From: an uncultured Eubacteriales bacterium
GTDB lineage: Bacteria > Bacillota > Clostridia > Monoglobales > Monoglobaceae
Length of the DNA stretch: 15,578 bases
Direction: 5' to 3'
NCBI GenBank assembly: GCA_905201285.1
Contig: CAJKNM010000033.1
Coordinates: forward strand, 1 to 15,578
Both the position numbers and the translations under genes were made by a program. Positions 1 to 7,761 of the stretch are shown here, piece after piece (within the stretch, counting starts at the first letter, position 1; each line of letters starts with the position of its first letter). The notes beneath the pieces were generated by a model, which was not told the origin of the DNA, searched no databases, and saw only the letters and a program-made list of their open reading frames with translations.

Positions 1-30
1 AAATTTGTTAAAACTTTAACTTTTTAAATC

Positions 31-64
31 AAAAAAACTGTAACTTATGATTAAAAGCTGTTAC
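31..64 (-). terminator. Possible weak terminator after the ABC ATPase gene
   Basis: On the minus strand, 8 nt after the ATPase stop codon, GTAAC (60-64) can pair with GTTAC (40-44). A run of seven T follows almost directly (complement of 31-37). The stem is only five base pairs with a 15-nt loop, so folding is weak. The T run and the position at the end of the importer genes are what support the call. Confidence 0.4.
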
Positions 65-71
65 CCTTGCA

Positions 72-857
72 TTAATTTTCGTTAAGCTTCTGTAAAAATG
101 CCTGTGTACGTTCACATTTCGGATGTCTGATGACCTCCTCGGGGGAGCCTTCCTCCACCACTACTCCGTCGGCCATAAAGATAATCTTATCGCTTACGCT
201 TTCAGCGAAATCAATCTCGTGAGTGACAATAACCATAGTGATTTTTTCTTTTGCAAGCGCGCGAATAACCTTAAGTATCTCTCCCGTAAGCTCCGGGTCA
301 AGAGCCGAAGTCGGCTCGTCAAAGAAAAGGATTCTCGGCTTAAGCGCAAGCGCTCTTGCAATCGATACCCTCTGCTTTTGACCTCCGGACAATTCACAAG
401 GATAATTTTCAAGCTTGTCGATAAGTCCGACGCTTTTTAATATAGCCTTTGCATTCTCGTCAATCTCAGCGAGAATCGTTTTTTTGTTACTTTTATAATC
501 CTCTCTTTCCTTCGCAATAAGCCGCGGTGCAAGCGTAACATTTTCAAGCACACTGTACTGAGGAAAGAGATTGAAATCCTGGAAAACAAGTCCGAAATTA
601 AGCTGTTTAGATCTCATTTCGGCGGCGGACAGTTTGACCTTATCATCGCCCGAAAAAAGAAGCTTTCCGTCTAAAAAGATTTGACCCTCGTCCGCTCTCT
701 CCAAGAAATTTATACAACGCAGGAGCGTAGTCTTACCGCTGCCTGACGAGCCTATGACAGAAAGGACTTCGCCCTCCTCCATAGAAAAATTAACGCCTTT
801 TAATACTTCTGTTTTGCCAAAGCTCTTTTTGAAGCCTTTAATCTCAAGTGTCGGCAT
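72..857 (-). CDS. Polar amino acid ABC transporter, ATP-binding protein
   Basis: This is the cytoplasmic ATPase that powers the importer encoded by the two genes just upstream. The 261-residue protein has every ABC motif: Walker A GSSGSGKTT (36-44), Q-loop VFQD (91-94), signature LSGGQ (156-160), Walker B ILFFDE (176-181) with the D-loop SALD (184-187), and the switch histidine in VTHE. It is of the GlnQ/HisP/ArtP type and of normal length, with a basic insert around residues 115-135. I start it at the ATG at 857, because AGGGTGG lies seven bases upstream; the frame also opens earlier at a TTG (875), which has no better site. It follows the permease gene by 37 nt, so the two are probably co-transcribed. 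The family is certain. The transported amino acid cannot be read from this subunit. Confidence 0.95.
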   Translation of the reverse strand: MPTLEIKGFKKSFGKTEVLKGVNFSMEEGEVLSVIGSSGSGKTTLLRCINFLERADEGQIFLDGKLLFSGDDKVKLSAAEMRSKQLNFGLVFQDFNLFPQYSVLENVTLAPRLIAKEREDYKSNKKTILAEIDENAKAILKSVGLIDKLENYPCELSGGQKQRVSIARALALKPRILFFDEPTSALDPELTGEILKVIRALAKEKITMVIVTHEIDFAESVSDKIIFMADGVVVEEGSPEEVIRHPKCERTQAFLQKLNEN

Positions 858-894
858 ATAAAAACCACCCTGCAATCAATCATAATTCATAACT

Positions 895-1545
895 TTAATT
901 TTTATAATAATCAAGCTTCTTTTCTATATACCCGAAGAGAAGCGTAAGCACACCGTTAAATACAAGGAAGTAAATTCCTGTTGAAAACAGCGGCCAAATA
1001 AGGCCTTTTTTGGTAAATCGCTCAGCAGACATAATTATTTCAGCAACGCTTACCACTCTCGCAAGAGAGGTATCCTTAACAAGCGTGATAATCTCATTAC
1101 TGATAGGAGGAACAATCCTCTTGATTACCTGAAACAAAACAACCTTAAAGAAAATCTGAACCTTTGTCATTCCGAGAACCTGCCCGGCCTCGTACTGACC
1201 TTTTGAAATAGACTCTATGCCGCCGCGGTAAATCTCTGAAAAATACGCGGCGTAATTAATAACAAATGCAATCATAACTGCTGCCATACGCGACTGCATC
1301 GGAACGTCAAATAAAATTCCCGGCGCATACATAACGACAAAAAGCTGAAGCATAAGAGGTGTTCCTCTTATAATCCAGACGAAAGTCTTTGTCACCCAGC
1401 GCAGCGGCAGGAACTTCGACATTGAGCCAAAACAGACAATAAGCCCAAGCGGCAGCGATATTATAAGTGTTAATGCGAATATAAAGCAGTTTGTACCAAA
1501 GCCTTCAAAAAGCGAGGCTATAATACTTCCGGCAGAACCTGTCAT
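895..1545 (-). CDS. Polar amino acid ABC transporter, permease
   Basis: This is the membrane subunit of a polar amino acid importer of the HisM/GlnP type, 216 residues, with about five hydrophobic segments. RGTPLMLQ (60-67) is the hallmark N-terminal motif of this permease family. EAGQVLGM (119-126) is the EAA coupling loop that contacts the ATPase. No second permease gene is present, so the channel is probably a homodimer. The start is the ATG at 1545, with MTGSAGSIIASLFEGFGTN leading into the first helix. The ribosome binding site is poor: only a weak GAAAGTTGG stretch precedes it, in contrast to the strong sites of the flanking genes. Two hairpins lie in the 92-nt gap behind the binding-protein gene, which suggests lower permease expression. 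Confidence 0.93.
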   Translation of the reverse strand: MTGSAGSIIASLFEGFGTNCFIFALTLIISLPLGLIVCFGSMSKFLPLRWVTKTFVWIIRGTPLMLQLFVVMYAPGILFDVPMQSRMAAVMIAFVINYAAYFSEIYRGGIESISKGQYEAGQVLGMTKVQIFFKVVLFQVIKRIVPPISNEIITLVKDTSLARVVSVAEIIMSAERFTKKGLIWPLFSTGIYFLVFNGVLTLLFGYIEKKLDYYKN

Positions 1546-1567
1546 TATTTATAACCAACTTTCAGTA

Positions 1568-1582
1568 AGGGCAATATGCCCT
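1568..1582 (-). other. Small hairpin upstream of the permease gene
   Basis: AGGGCA (1568-1573) and TGCCCT (1577-1582) form a perfect six-base-pair stem with a three-base loop. It ends 22 nt before the permease start codon. It is the second of two hairpins in this gap and could affect translation start or RNA ends. It is short, so chance is possible. Confidence 0.4.
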
Positions 1583-1593
1583 GTCATTTATCA

Positions 1594-1626
1594 ATATTCG
1601 GCGGCAGAAATCCCGCCGCCGAATAT
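1594..1626 (-). other. Intercistronic hairpin between binding protein and permease genes (partial terminator or RNA stabiliser)
   Basis: ATATTCGGCGGC (1594-1605) and GCCGCCGAATAT (1615-1626) are perfect 12-base inverted repeats with a nine-base loop. They begin 11 nt after the stop of the binding-protein gene. The minus-strand sequence after the stem (TGATAAATGA) has no T run, so a full intrinsic terminator is unlikely. In many binding-protein-dependent importers an intercistronic hairpin like this protects the upstream message and raises binding-protein output over the membrane subunits; that role is inferred here. Confidence 0.65.
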
Positions 1627-1637
1627 ATAACTTTCTG

Positions 1638-2477
1638 TTATTTCACCAAGAGCAAATCCTGAAGCTTATACTTCTCTGCAATCTTTTTCAGAGTTCCGTC
1701 AGCCGCAAGTTCTTTCATAATCCCGTTTACCTTTTCGGTAATGTCGCTGCCCTTTCTGAATGCGATTCCGTATTCTTCAGGTTCAAATTCCTGAGCTTCC
1801 ACAACAGCAAGGTCAGCATAATCTGTTCCCTCACCGATTGAACCTATCGATGTAACATAGTCAACAACGGCTATGTCAGCGGTGCCTGACTTAACTTCCA
1901 TAAGCGCCTTAGCCTGTGAATCAACACCTGTGTATTTTGCGGTCTTGAAGAAGTCGTTTCCTGTCGCAAGTTCCTCACCTGCCGAACCTGTTTCAGCAAC
2001 AACCCGTGCGCCCGTTACATCCTTTCCGTACTTCTCAACATTAACTTTAGCGGTAACCATAACCTGTTTGTTGCCGAGATACGGCTCAGAAATGCTCATA
2101 TTTGCCTTCCTGTCATCCGTAATGGTAAGACCGTTCCAAAGGCAGTCAACCTTTTTTGAATTCAACTCATTTTCCTTTGCGTCCCAGTTAATTTCAACAA
2201 AATCGGGTTTAACGCCGAGCTTGTCACATACTGCATTTCCGAACTCAACCTCAAAACCGGTAAGTTCACCGTTTTCATCGGTATAATCCATCGGCGCAAA
2301 CAAAGTCATTCCTATAACCAGCTTACCCTTCCCCTGAACGTAAGCCCAGTCACTATCGGCTTTCTTCTCTGTGTTCCCTCCGGCAGTGCCGGCGGTCTCA
2401 CTCTTTCCGCAAGCAGCAAACGCAAGCACGGTAGCTATCGCAAGCGAAAGCGCCAGAATCTTCTTGAATTTTTTCAT
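1638..2477 (-). CDS. Polar amino acid ABC transporter, substrate-binding lipoprotein
   Basis: This is an extracellular solute-binding protein of family 3, anchored to the membrane by lipid, which delivers an amino acid to the permease encoded downstream. The start is the ATG at 2477, preceded by AAAGGAAG at eight bases; it gives a 279-residue protein beginning MKKFKKILALSLA, a classic signal peptide. Cys23 in FAAC is the likely lipidated residue. A Gly/Ser/Thr-rich tether follows, and then the binding domain, which begins near KGKLVIGMTLFAPM. Family features are FEVEFGNAVCDKLG, DCLWNGLTITDDR with SEPY, and ETGSAGEE in the ligand lobe. The ligand is not evident; glutamine, cystine and basic amino acids are all possible. 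The gene lies only 49 nt behind glgP without a terminator between them, so it may be partly transcribed from there. Confidence 0.94.
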   Translation of the reverse strand: MKKFKKILALSLAIATVLAFAACGKSETAGTAGGNTEKKADSDWAYVQGKGKLVIGMTLFAPMDYTDENGELTGFEVEFGNAVCDKLGVKPDFVEINWDAKENELNSKKVDCLWNGLTITDDRKANMSISEPYLGNKQVMVTAKVNVEKYGKDVTGARVVAETGSAGEELATGNDFFKTAKYTGVDSQAKALMEVKSGTADIAVVDYVTSIGSIGEGTDYADLAVVEAQEFEPEEYGIAFRKGSDITEKVNGIMKELAADGTLKKIAEKYKLQDLLLVK

Positions 2478-2526
2478 TTTTATAACTTCCTTTCCCTTTG
2501 GTAGATAAAATTTAATTATTTTCAAC

Positions 2527-4980
2527 TTATCTTAAGTGCCATATCTCGCGGTTATAATCTTCTATTGTTCTGTCACTCGAGAAGAATCCCGCCTTAGCCG
2601 TATTCATAACAGCAGAGCGCATCCACGCTTCCTTGTCCTTATACTTATCAAAGACACGGGCGTTCGCAGCAAGATAAGACTCAAAGTCAGCAAGCAAAAG
2701 ATAATTATCCGCAAATCCGTGGTCGCCGATGACAAGCGACTTATATATATCATAGAAGATATTTTCCTGATTGAACGTTCCGTCAATCAGTGTATCTACC
2801 ACTTTCTTAACAACGGGGTTCTTAGCGTAAATCTCAGAACTCGGTGATTTTCCGCTCGCATAGATATTCAGAACCTCCTGTGAGGAAAGGCCGAAAATGA
2901 AGATGTTGTCGTCTCCGACCCGTTCTCTGATTTCTACATTTGCACCGTCCATTGTTCCGATTGTAAGAGCGCCGTTTAACATAAGCTTCATATTTCCCGT
3001 ACCCGACGCTTCTTTTGAAGCGGTTGAAATCTGTTCGCTCAAATCAGCAGCAGCAACAATCTTCTCTGCACTCGATACGCTGTAATTTTCTATGAATATG
3101 ACCTTCATTATATCCTTTGTTCTCGGGTCATTGTTTACCGTCTTTGCCACATCATTTATAAATTTAATGATGAGCTTAGCCATATGATACCCCGGGGCAG
3201 CCTTTGCACCGAAGATATATGTTGTCGGCATAATATCAGCATCGGGATGTCCCTCAACAATTTTCTGATAACGATAGATTATGTGCATAGCTTTAAGAAG
3301 CTGACGCTTGTACTCATGCAGACGTTTAATCTGAACATCGAACATAGAATCAGGGTTCACGATGATTCCGTTATTTTCTAATATATATTTGGCGAGTCTT
3401 TCTTTATTATCTCTCTTAATAACGGCAAATTTATCGCGGAAAGCCGCGTCATCCGCAAACGGAGTCAAGTTTTCAAGCTGTTTATAGTCCTTCACCCATC
3501 CGTCGCCGATTGAATCACAGATAAGCTTTGAAAGCTCGGGGTTCGCCTTATACAGCCATCTGCGGAAGGTTACGCCGTTTGTCATATTCTTGAACTTATA
3601 CGGATACATTCCGTAATAATCCTTAAAGGTTTCTTTTTTAAGAATCTCGGTATGCAAAGCGGCAACACCGTTTATACTGTGACAAGCGGTAAGGCAAAGG
3701 TTCGCCATACTAACCTGACCGTGTGAAATAACAGCCATATACTCGACCTTTCCCGTGTCACCGGGGAAACGATCCCAAAGAACCTGACGCTGACGGCGGT
3801 CGATTTCGTGTATAATCTGACCGAGTCTCGGCAGAAGTGTATCAACCATATCCATAGGCCATTTTTCAAGTGCTTCACAGAGGATAGTGTGGTTTGTGTA
3901 TGCAAAAGTCTTTCCTATAATGCTCCATGCTTCATCCCATCCGAGACCTTCCTCATCCATAAGTATCCTCATAAGCTCAGGAATGGCAATAGTCGGGTGA
4001 GTATCGTTAATATGAATTTGGATATACTCCGGAATCTGCTGCATCGTGAGGTTTTTCTGCTTATGCTTTGCTATAATCCACTGGATTGTGGCCGATACAA
4101 AGAAATACTGCTGCTTTAATCTCAAAAGCTTACCCTCATAATGATTATCCTCGGGGTAGAGAATCTTTGAAATAACTTCAGCAAGGTCCTTGTTCTCATT
4201 CGCCTTAGCATAGTCGCCGCGGTTAAACTCCCTCATATCAATTACCTCAGGCGAGCGAGCCTTCCAAAGTCTGAGGGTGTTTACCGTCTCGGTATTAAAA
4301 CCGGTGATAGGCATATCATACGGTTCGGCTATAACGGTGTTATAATCAACCAAACGGAACTTGAGCCTTCCGTCCTCCATATACTCCTCTATTCTGCCGC
4401 CGAACTTAATCTCTTTCGAATCCTCGGGCCTCGCTATATCCCATACGTTTCCGTCCTGAAGCCAGGGGTCAGGCATCTCAATCTGATAACCGTCTACAAT
4501 CTTCTGACGGAAAAGTCCGTACTCATAGCGGATTCCGCAGCCGAAAGCCGGAAGTTCAAGATTGGTAAGCGAGTCCAGGAAACAAGCCGCAAGCCTTCCC
4601 AGGCCGCCGTTTCCGAGGCCGGCATCACTCTCCTGCTCTTCTATATCGTCAAGCGAGATGTTCATCTCTGACAGCGCATCACGATAAAGATCTGTCTCCA
4701 TTATATTCATTAGGTTATTCCCCATCGCACGTCCCATAAGGAACTCAAACGAAAGATAGTACAGCTCTTTTTGGGGCTTACTGTCTGCCTTCTGTTGGTA
4801 ATTAACCCATTTATCCATTATTTCATCACGAATTGTAAACGCAACAGCGGTATAAATTTCACGCTTTGTTGCCTTTTCAACCGTTTTTCCGAAGTATCTG
4901 CGGATTTTACCCGAAATTTCATTCTTAATAAAATCCTTACGCTTGTTATATTCACTTGATTTCGATAAAGCATTCTTCAT
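2527..4980 (-). CDS. glgP: Glycogen/alpha-glucan phosphorylase (GT35)
   Basis: This cytoplasmic enzyme releases glucose 1-phosphate from the non-reducing ends of glycogen or maltodextrin, using phosphate and pyridoxal phosphate. At 817 residues it has the full family length. Visible motifs include YYLSFEFLMGR, the glycine loop DAGLGNGGLGRLAACFLDS, the HINDTHPT segment, MTNGVTFRRWL, RLHEYKRQLL, and the cofactor site EASGTGNMKLMLNG, whose Lys665 should bind pyridoxal phosphate. The spacing matches the bacterial enzymes (E. coli GlgP is 815 residues). The start is the ATG at 4980; the nearest purine-rich site, AAAGG, is 13 bases upstream, farther than usual. A good promoter candidate lies at 5057-5085. 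No other glycogen gene is in the window, so glycogen rather than maltodextrin as substrate is inferred from the family. Confidence 0.97.
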   Translation of the reverse strand: MKNALSKSSEYNKRKDFIKNEISGKIRRYFGKTVEKATKREIYTAVAFTIRDEIMDKWVNYQQKADSKPQKELYYLSFEFLMGRAMGNNLMNIMETDLYRDALSEMNISLDDIEEQESDAGLGNGGLGRLAACFLDSLTNLELPAFGCGIRYEYGLFRQKIVDGYQIEMPDPWLQDGNVWDIARPEDSKEIKFGGRIEEYMEDGRLKFRLVDYNTVIAEPYDMPITGFNTETVNTLRLWKARSPEVIDMREFNRGDYAKANENKDLAEVISKILYPEDNHYEGKLLRLKQQYFFVSATIQWIIAKHKQKNLTMQQIPEYIQIHINDTHPTIAIPELMRILMDEEGLGWDEAWSIIGKTFAYTNHTILCEALEKWPMDMVDTLLPRLGQIIHEIDRRQRQVLWDRFPGDTGKVEYMAVISHGQVSMANLCLTACHSINGVAALHTEILKKETFKDYYGMYPYKFKNMTNGVTFRRWLYKANPELSKLICDSIGDGWVKDYKQLENLTPFADDAAFRDKFAVIKRDNKERLAKYILENNGIIVNPDSMFDVQIKRLHEYKRQLLKAMHIIYRYQKIVEGHPDADIMPTTYIFGAKAAPGYHMAKLIIKFINDVAKTVNNDPRTKDIMKVIFIENYSVSSAEKIVAAADLSEQISTASKEASGTGNMKLMLNGALTIGTMDGANVEIRERVGDDNIFIFGLSSQEVLNIYASGKSPSSEIYAKNPVVKKVVDTLIDGTFNQENIFYDIYKSLVIGDHGFADNYLLLADFESYLAANARVFDKYKDKEAWMRSAVMNTAKAGFFSSDRTIEDYNREIWHLR

Positions 4981-5056
4981 TATGACATCAATACCTTTCT
5001 GTAGGAAAATTTACGTCTGTCTCTATTATGTCAATACTTTCAAAAATACAATTATA

Positions 5057-5085
5057 ATTTTACCTCATTTTTTAATATTCTGCAA
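5057..5085 (-). promoter_or_regulatory. Candidate sigma-A-type promoter for glgP
   Basis: On the minus strand TTGCAG (5080-5085) and TAAAAT (5057-5062) are 17 bases apart in an AT-rich gap. TATAAT follows directly at 5051-5056. The position is 77 bases upstream of the glgP start codon and downstream of the terminator of the preceding unit. A second -35-like TTGACA at 5029-5034 lacks a convincing -10 partner. Confidence 0.6.
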
Positions 5086-5166
5086 GTATTTTTTTGATTT
5101 TTGGCGAAATAAACAATATTGCGGGAATTTATAGTAACAAACTTTAACAACTTAGTAGTAATATCG

Positions 5167-5203
5167 AAAACTTCGGTCAAAGCTATGCTTTGACCGAAGT
5201 TTT
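5167..5203 (-). terminator. Strong intrinsic terminator behind mazG (possibly bidirectional)
   Basis: The arms 5167-5183 and 5187-5203 are perfect 17-base inverted repeats (core CTTCGGTCAAAGC) with a three-base loop. The stem has four A at one foot and four T at the other, so it carries a T run on either strand. It begins 8 nt after the mazG stop codon and separates the flippase-mazG unit from glgP. Confidence 0.88.
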
Positions 5204-5211
5204 AAAACATA

Positions 5212-5874
5212 CTACTTTCCGCAGTTTTCGTTTTCAAATTTTTCAAAATCACCTATAAACTTGTTAATGTAACCCGCAAGGGCAACCTCAGGGTCAATTC
5301 CCATTTCGCCCGCTGCGGCGGCAATATCAAACAAAAGCGCACCGAATTCCTGTTCGGTCTTACAGTCTATCTCACGCGGGATATGATTATACCCCGCCTT
5401 TTTTGCCTTTTTCCTTATCTTTTGGGCACGCATAAGCGACGGAATATAGGTTGATACTCCGCGAAGCTCATCGGCAATACTCGACTGCCTGCGGTCGGCA
5501 CGCTTGATGGCGTCCCATCTGTCGCGGACCTCATCAGAGGTTTTGACGTTTACCTCGCCGAATACGTGCGGATGCCTGTGAATCATCTTCCGACTGATTG
5601 CATCGGTCACATCGTTTATATCATACTCACCGTTATCCTTTGCTATCTGTGCATGAAGAACCACTTGAAGCAAAACATCTCCGCTCTCATCGGCAATTTT
5701 CTCAGGCTTTCCGCCGTCAATCGCCTCCACCATTTCATACGCTTCTTCTATAACGCTTTTGCGGATACTCTCATGGGTCTGTTCCCTGTCCCAGGGACAC
5801 CCGCCCGGAGCGCGCAGTGCGGCAATTATATCGACCAGTTCATTAAATGTGTACTTTCCGTTTTTCAATTTCAT
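5212..5874 (-). CDS. mazG: Nucleoside triphosphate pyrophosphohydrolase MazG
   Basis: MazG enzymes hydrolyse (d)NTPs to NMP and pyrophosphate and help clear unwanted nucleotides. This 220-residue protein shows the family core: LRAPGGCPWDREQTHESIR (20-38), the metal site EEAYE (43-47) with ESGD (63-66), and KMIHRHPHVFG (96-106). E. coli MazG has two MazG domains. Here the second one (about 140-220) looks degenerate: the helix with its EExxE motif is missing, and the usual EFGD is EFGA, with Ala179 where a metal-binding Asp is expected. It also lacks the tetrapyrrole-methylase domain fused to the Bacillus homologue YabN. The start is the ATG at 5874; GAGG stands only three bases before it, unusually close. 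It follows the flippase gene by 18 nt and ends at a strong terminator. Confidence 0.95.
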   Translation of the reverse strand: MKLKNGKYTFNELVDIIAALRAPGGCPWDREQTHESIRKSVIEEAYEMVEAIDGGKPEKIADESGDVLLQVVLHAQIAKDNGEYDINDVTDAISRKMIHRHPHVFGEVNVKTSDEVRDRWDAIKRADRRQSSIADELRGVSTYIPSLMRAQKIRKKAKKAGYNHIPREIDCKTEQEFGALLFDIAAAAGEMGIDPEVALAGYINKFIGDFEKFENENCGK

Positions 5875-5892
5875 CTTCCTCTTTCAAATCAA

Positions 5893-7635
5893 TTATTTAA
5901 GCAGGCCGTATCTCTCAAGGATTCCGGCAAGCTTTTCGCCCTTAGGCAGCATCTCAACATCCTCTTTTCTAACCGCCCGTACCGCAAGCGACGCAAAGAG
6001 ATAAATCATGCCGCATACAGCAATCTCAACAACGCTCAGCACTCTGCTGATGGGCAGGAAGGACGACATCACATACGCGGCCGCCCCCATAATTGCCGCC
6101 GCAAGAATCGGCTTTATCACGAAGCTTCCCCATTTGAATTCGATTCCCGCCGCCTTGATTATCGACAGGACATTGAGTACGGCGATTACCAAATAACAGA
6201 TTCCCGTTCCGACGGGAGCACCGTCGATTCCCAAATACGGAATACAGAAAAAGTTTACGCATACCTTTAAAATTCCGCCGATTATCATATGGATTACCGG
6301 TTTGTATACTCGTCCGTACGACTGTAGGATTGAATTTGAAACCTGAACAACCGCGACCGGGATGATTGCCGCTGACAAAACCGACAAAACCGAATGTGCA
6401 TTATAATCGCCAAAGAGCAAATGCAAAATTTCCTTTGACAACACTCCCATTCCAAAGGCGCACGGTGCGGCGAAAAGCATAGCGATACGCAGGGTGCTTT
6501 CGGTAATCTTTTTCGCATTTTCGCGGTCTTTTCTTGCGACCGCAACCGAGATTGCGGGAACAACGCTCGTTCCGAGTGCAACAACCAGCGTCAGCGGCAG
6601 ATTAAACATTGTAAGAGCCTTTCCGGTATACATACCGTAAAGCGTCGCCGCCTTCTGTGACAGAAGCTCGGCACCTTTCCAGCCTTCCTCCGCCGCCTTT
6701 GAGAAGAACGATGTTCCTTCGCTGAACATCGCCGCATATTTATCAAATACGCTTGCGTTTACCACCAAACGTCTTGTAATCGTTGCCATATCTATAAGTG
6801 TGGTAAGGCTCGAAACCGATGCACCTATGGTAATCGGAACAGCAATCATAATCAGCTTTTTCAATATTGTTCTGTCGCTTCGCTGAAGTGACGCGGGGGG
6901 CTTGTCAAAGCTATGCCTTCTTCGATGAACCGCATATATACAGGTCATAAGCAGGCATGAAAGAAATGTTCCCGCCGTCACGCCGAAGATTGCACCGCCC
7001 GACGCAAAAACAGTCTGTATATGCTGTGTAGAAATCTTCGATGCGGCGAAATCAACCGCCGAACCAATCGAACCGTCAACCGTCATCTTCATAAAAAACC
7101 ATGCAAAGACAAGGCCTATCAGCATCTTGCCGCCTGATTCGATTACTTCGCTCGCCGCTGTCGGATACATATTCTGTCTGCCCTGAAAATAGCCGCGATA
7201 CGCCGAGGTCATCGCAACAAAGAACACTGCGGGGGCTATAAGTGCAATCCCGAGTGCGGCGTCCGGCATCTTCATCAGATTTGCAATGTTATCCGCAAAC
7301 AAAAGAAGAATCAGCGTTCCTATTATTCCGACAATGGCGAGGAATCTGAACGCAACCTTAAACACGCGGTTTGCATCGTACTCATTATTCTGTGCTATGC
7401 TTTCAGACACCATTTTTGAGATTGCAACAGGAAAACCTGCCGTTGCAACAATAAACATAAATGTGTAAATCTGATACGCAACGTTAAAATATCCGCTTCC
7501 TGCGTCGCCTATGAGATTAATCAGCGGAATTTTAAAGCAAGCGCCGATTATTTTAACTATAAAATTAGCTATGCCCAAAACGAGGGCGCCCTGAATAAAT
7601 CCCTGCGCCGCCTTTGTCTTAGTTTTTCCTGTCAT
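5893..7635 (-). CDS. SpoVB/MurJ-type polysaccharide or lipid II flippase (MOP superfamily)
   Basis: This is an integral membrane protein of 580 residues with about 14 hydrophobic segments, of the MOP exporter superfamily that moves lipid-linked sugars across the membrane (SpoVB, YabM, MurJ, Wzx). Family signals are the start GALVLGIANFIVKIIGACFKIPL, read here as two parts (GALVLGIANF, then IVKIIGACFKIPL), MFIVATAGFPVAISKMVSE, SAYRGYFQGRQNMYPTA, and the second-half segment ALGTSVVPAISVAVAR. A charged loop of about 45 residues near the middle (FDKYAAMFSEG to TLYGMYTGKA) is longer than I expect. The start is the ATG at 7635, with AGGAG seven bases upstream. Its pairing with mazG matches yabM-yabN of Bacillus, suggesting a YabM/SpoVB-like role in wall or spore cortex synthesis. 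The exact substrate is not evident. Confidence 0.92.
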   Translation of the reverse strand: MTGKTKTKAAQGFIQGALVLGIANFIVKIIGACFKIPLINLIGDAGSGYFNVAYQIYTFMFIVATAGFPVAISKMVSESIAQNNEYDANRVFKVAFRFLAIVGIIGTLILLLFADNIANLMKMPDAALGIALIAPAVFFVAMTSAYRGYFQGRQNMYPTAASEVIESGGKMLIGLVFAWFFMKMTVDGSIGSAVDFAASKISTQHIQTVFASGGAIFGVTAGTFLSCLLMTCIYAVHRRRHSFDKPPASLQRSDRTILKKLIMIAVPITIGASVSSLTTLIDMATITRRLVVNASVFDKYAAMFSEGTSFFSKAAEEGWKGAELLSQKAATLYGMYTGKALTMFNLPLTLVVALGTSVVPAISVAVARKDRENAKKITESTLRIAMLFAAPCAFGMGVLSKEILHLLFGDYNAHSVLSVLSAAIIPVAVVQVSNSILQSYGRVYKPVIHMIIGGILKVCVNFFCIPYLGIDGAPVGTGICYLVIAVLNVLSIIKAAGIEFKWGSFVIKPILAAAIMGAAAYVMSSFLPISRVLSVVEIAVCGMIYLFASLAVRAVRKEDVEMLPKGEKLAGILERYGLLK

Positions 7636-7687
7636 TTAACCACTCCTAAACGGGAATTTTCTGAAATTTTGTATATTCCTATAATTC

Positions 7688-7728
7688 AAAAATTTCGCAA
7701 ACCCGCATTTAATACAGGTTTGCGAAAT
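7688..7728 (-). terminator. Intrinsic terminator between the zinc-ribbon protein and flippase genes
   Basis: ATTTCGCAAACC (7692-7703) and GGTTTGCGAAAT (7717-7728) are perfect 12-base inverted repeats with a 13-base loop. On the minus strand the second arm runs into TTTT. The hairpin lies 33 nt behind the zinc-ribbon gene stop. No clear promoter for the flippase gene is seen in the 52 nt between it and that start codon, so some read-through or an upstream promoter may serve that gene. Confidence 0.8.
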
Positions 7729-7761
7729 CTGATACACGATTTTATAACCAAGCCGTAAGTT

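Noticed and set aside
5566..6270. Plus-strand open frame of 234 codons across mazG and the flippase gene
   Set aside because: It spans two well-supported minus-strand genes and the junction between them, with no recognisable domain; it is a shadow frame.
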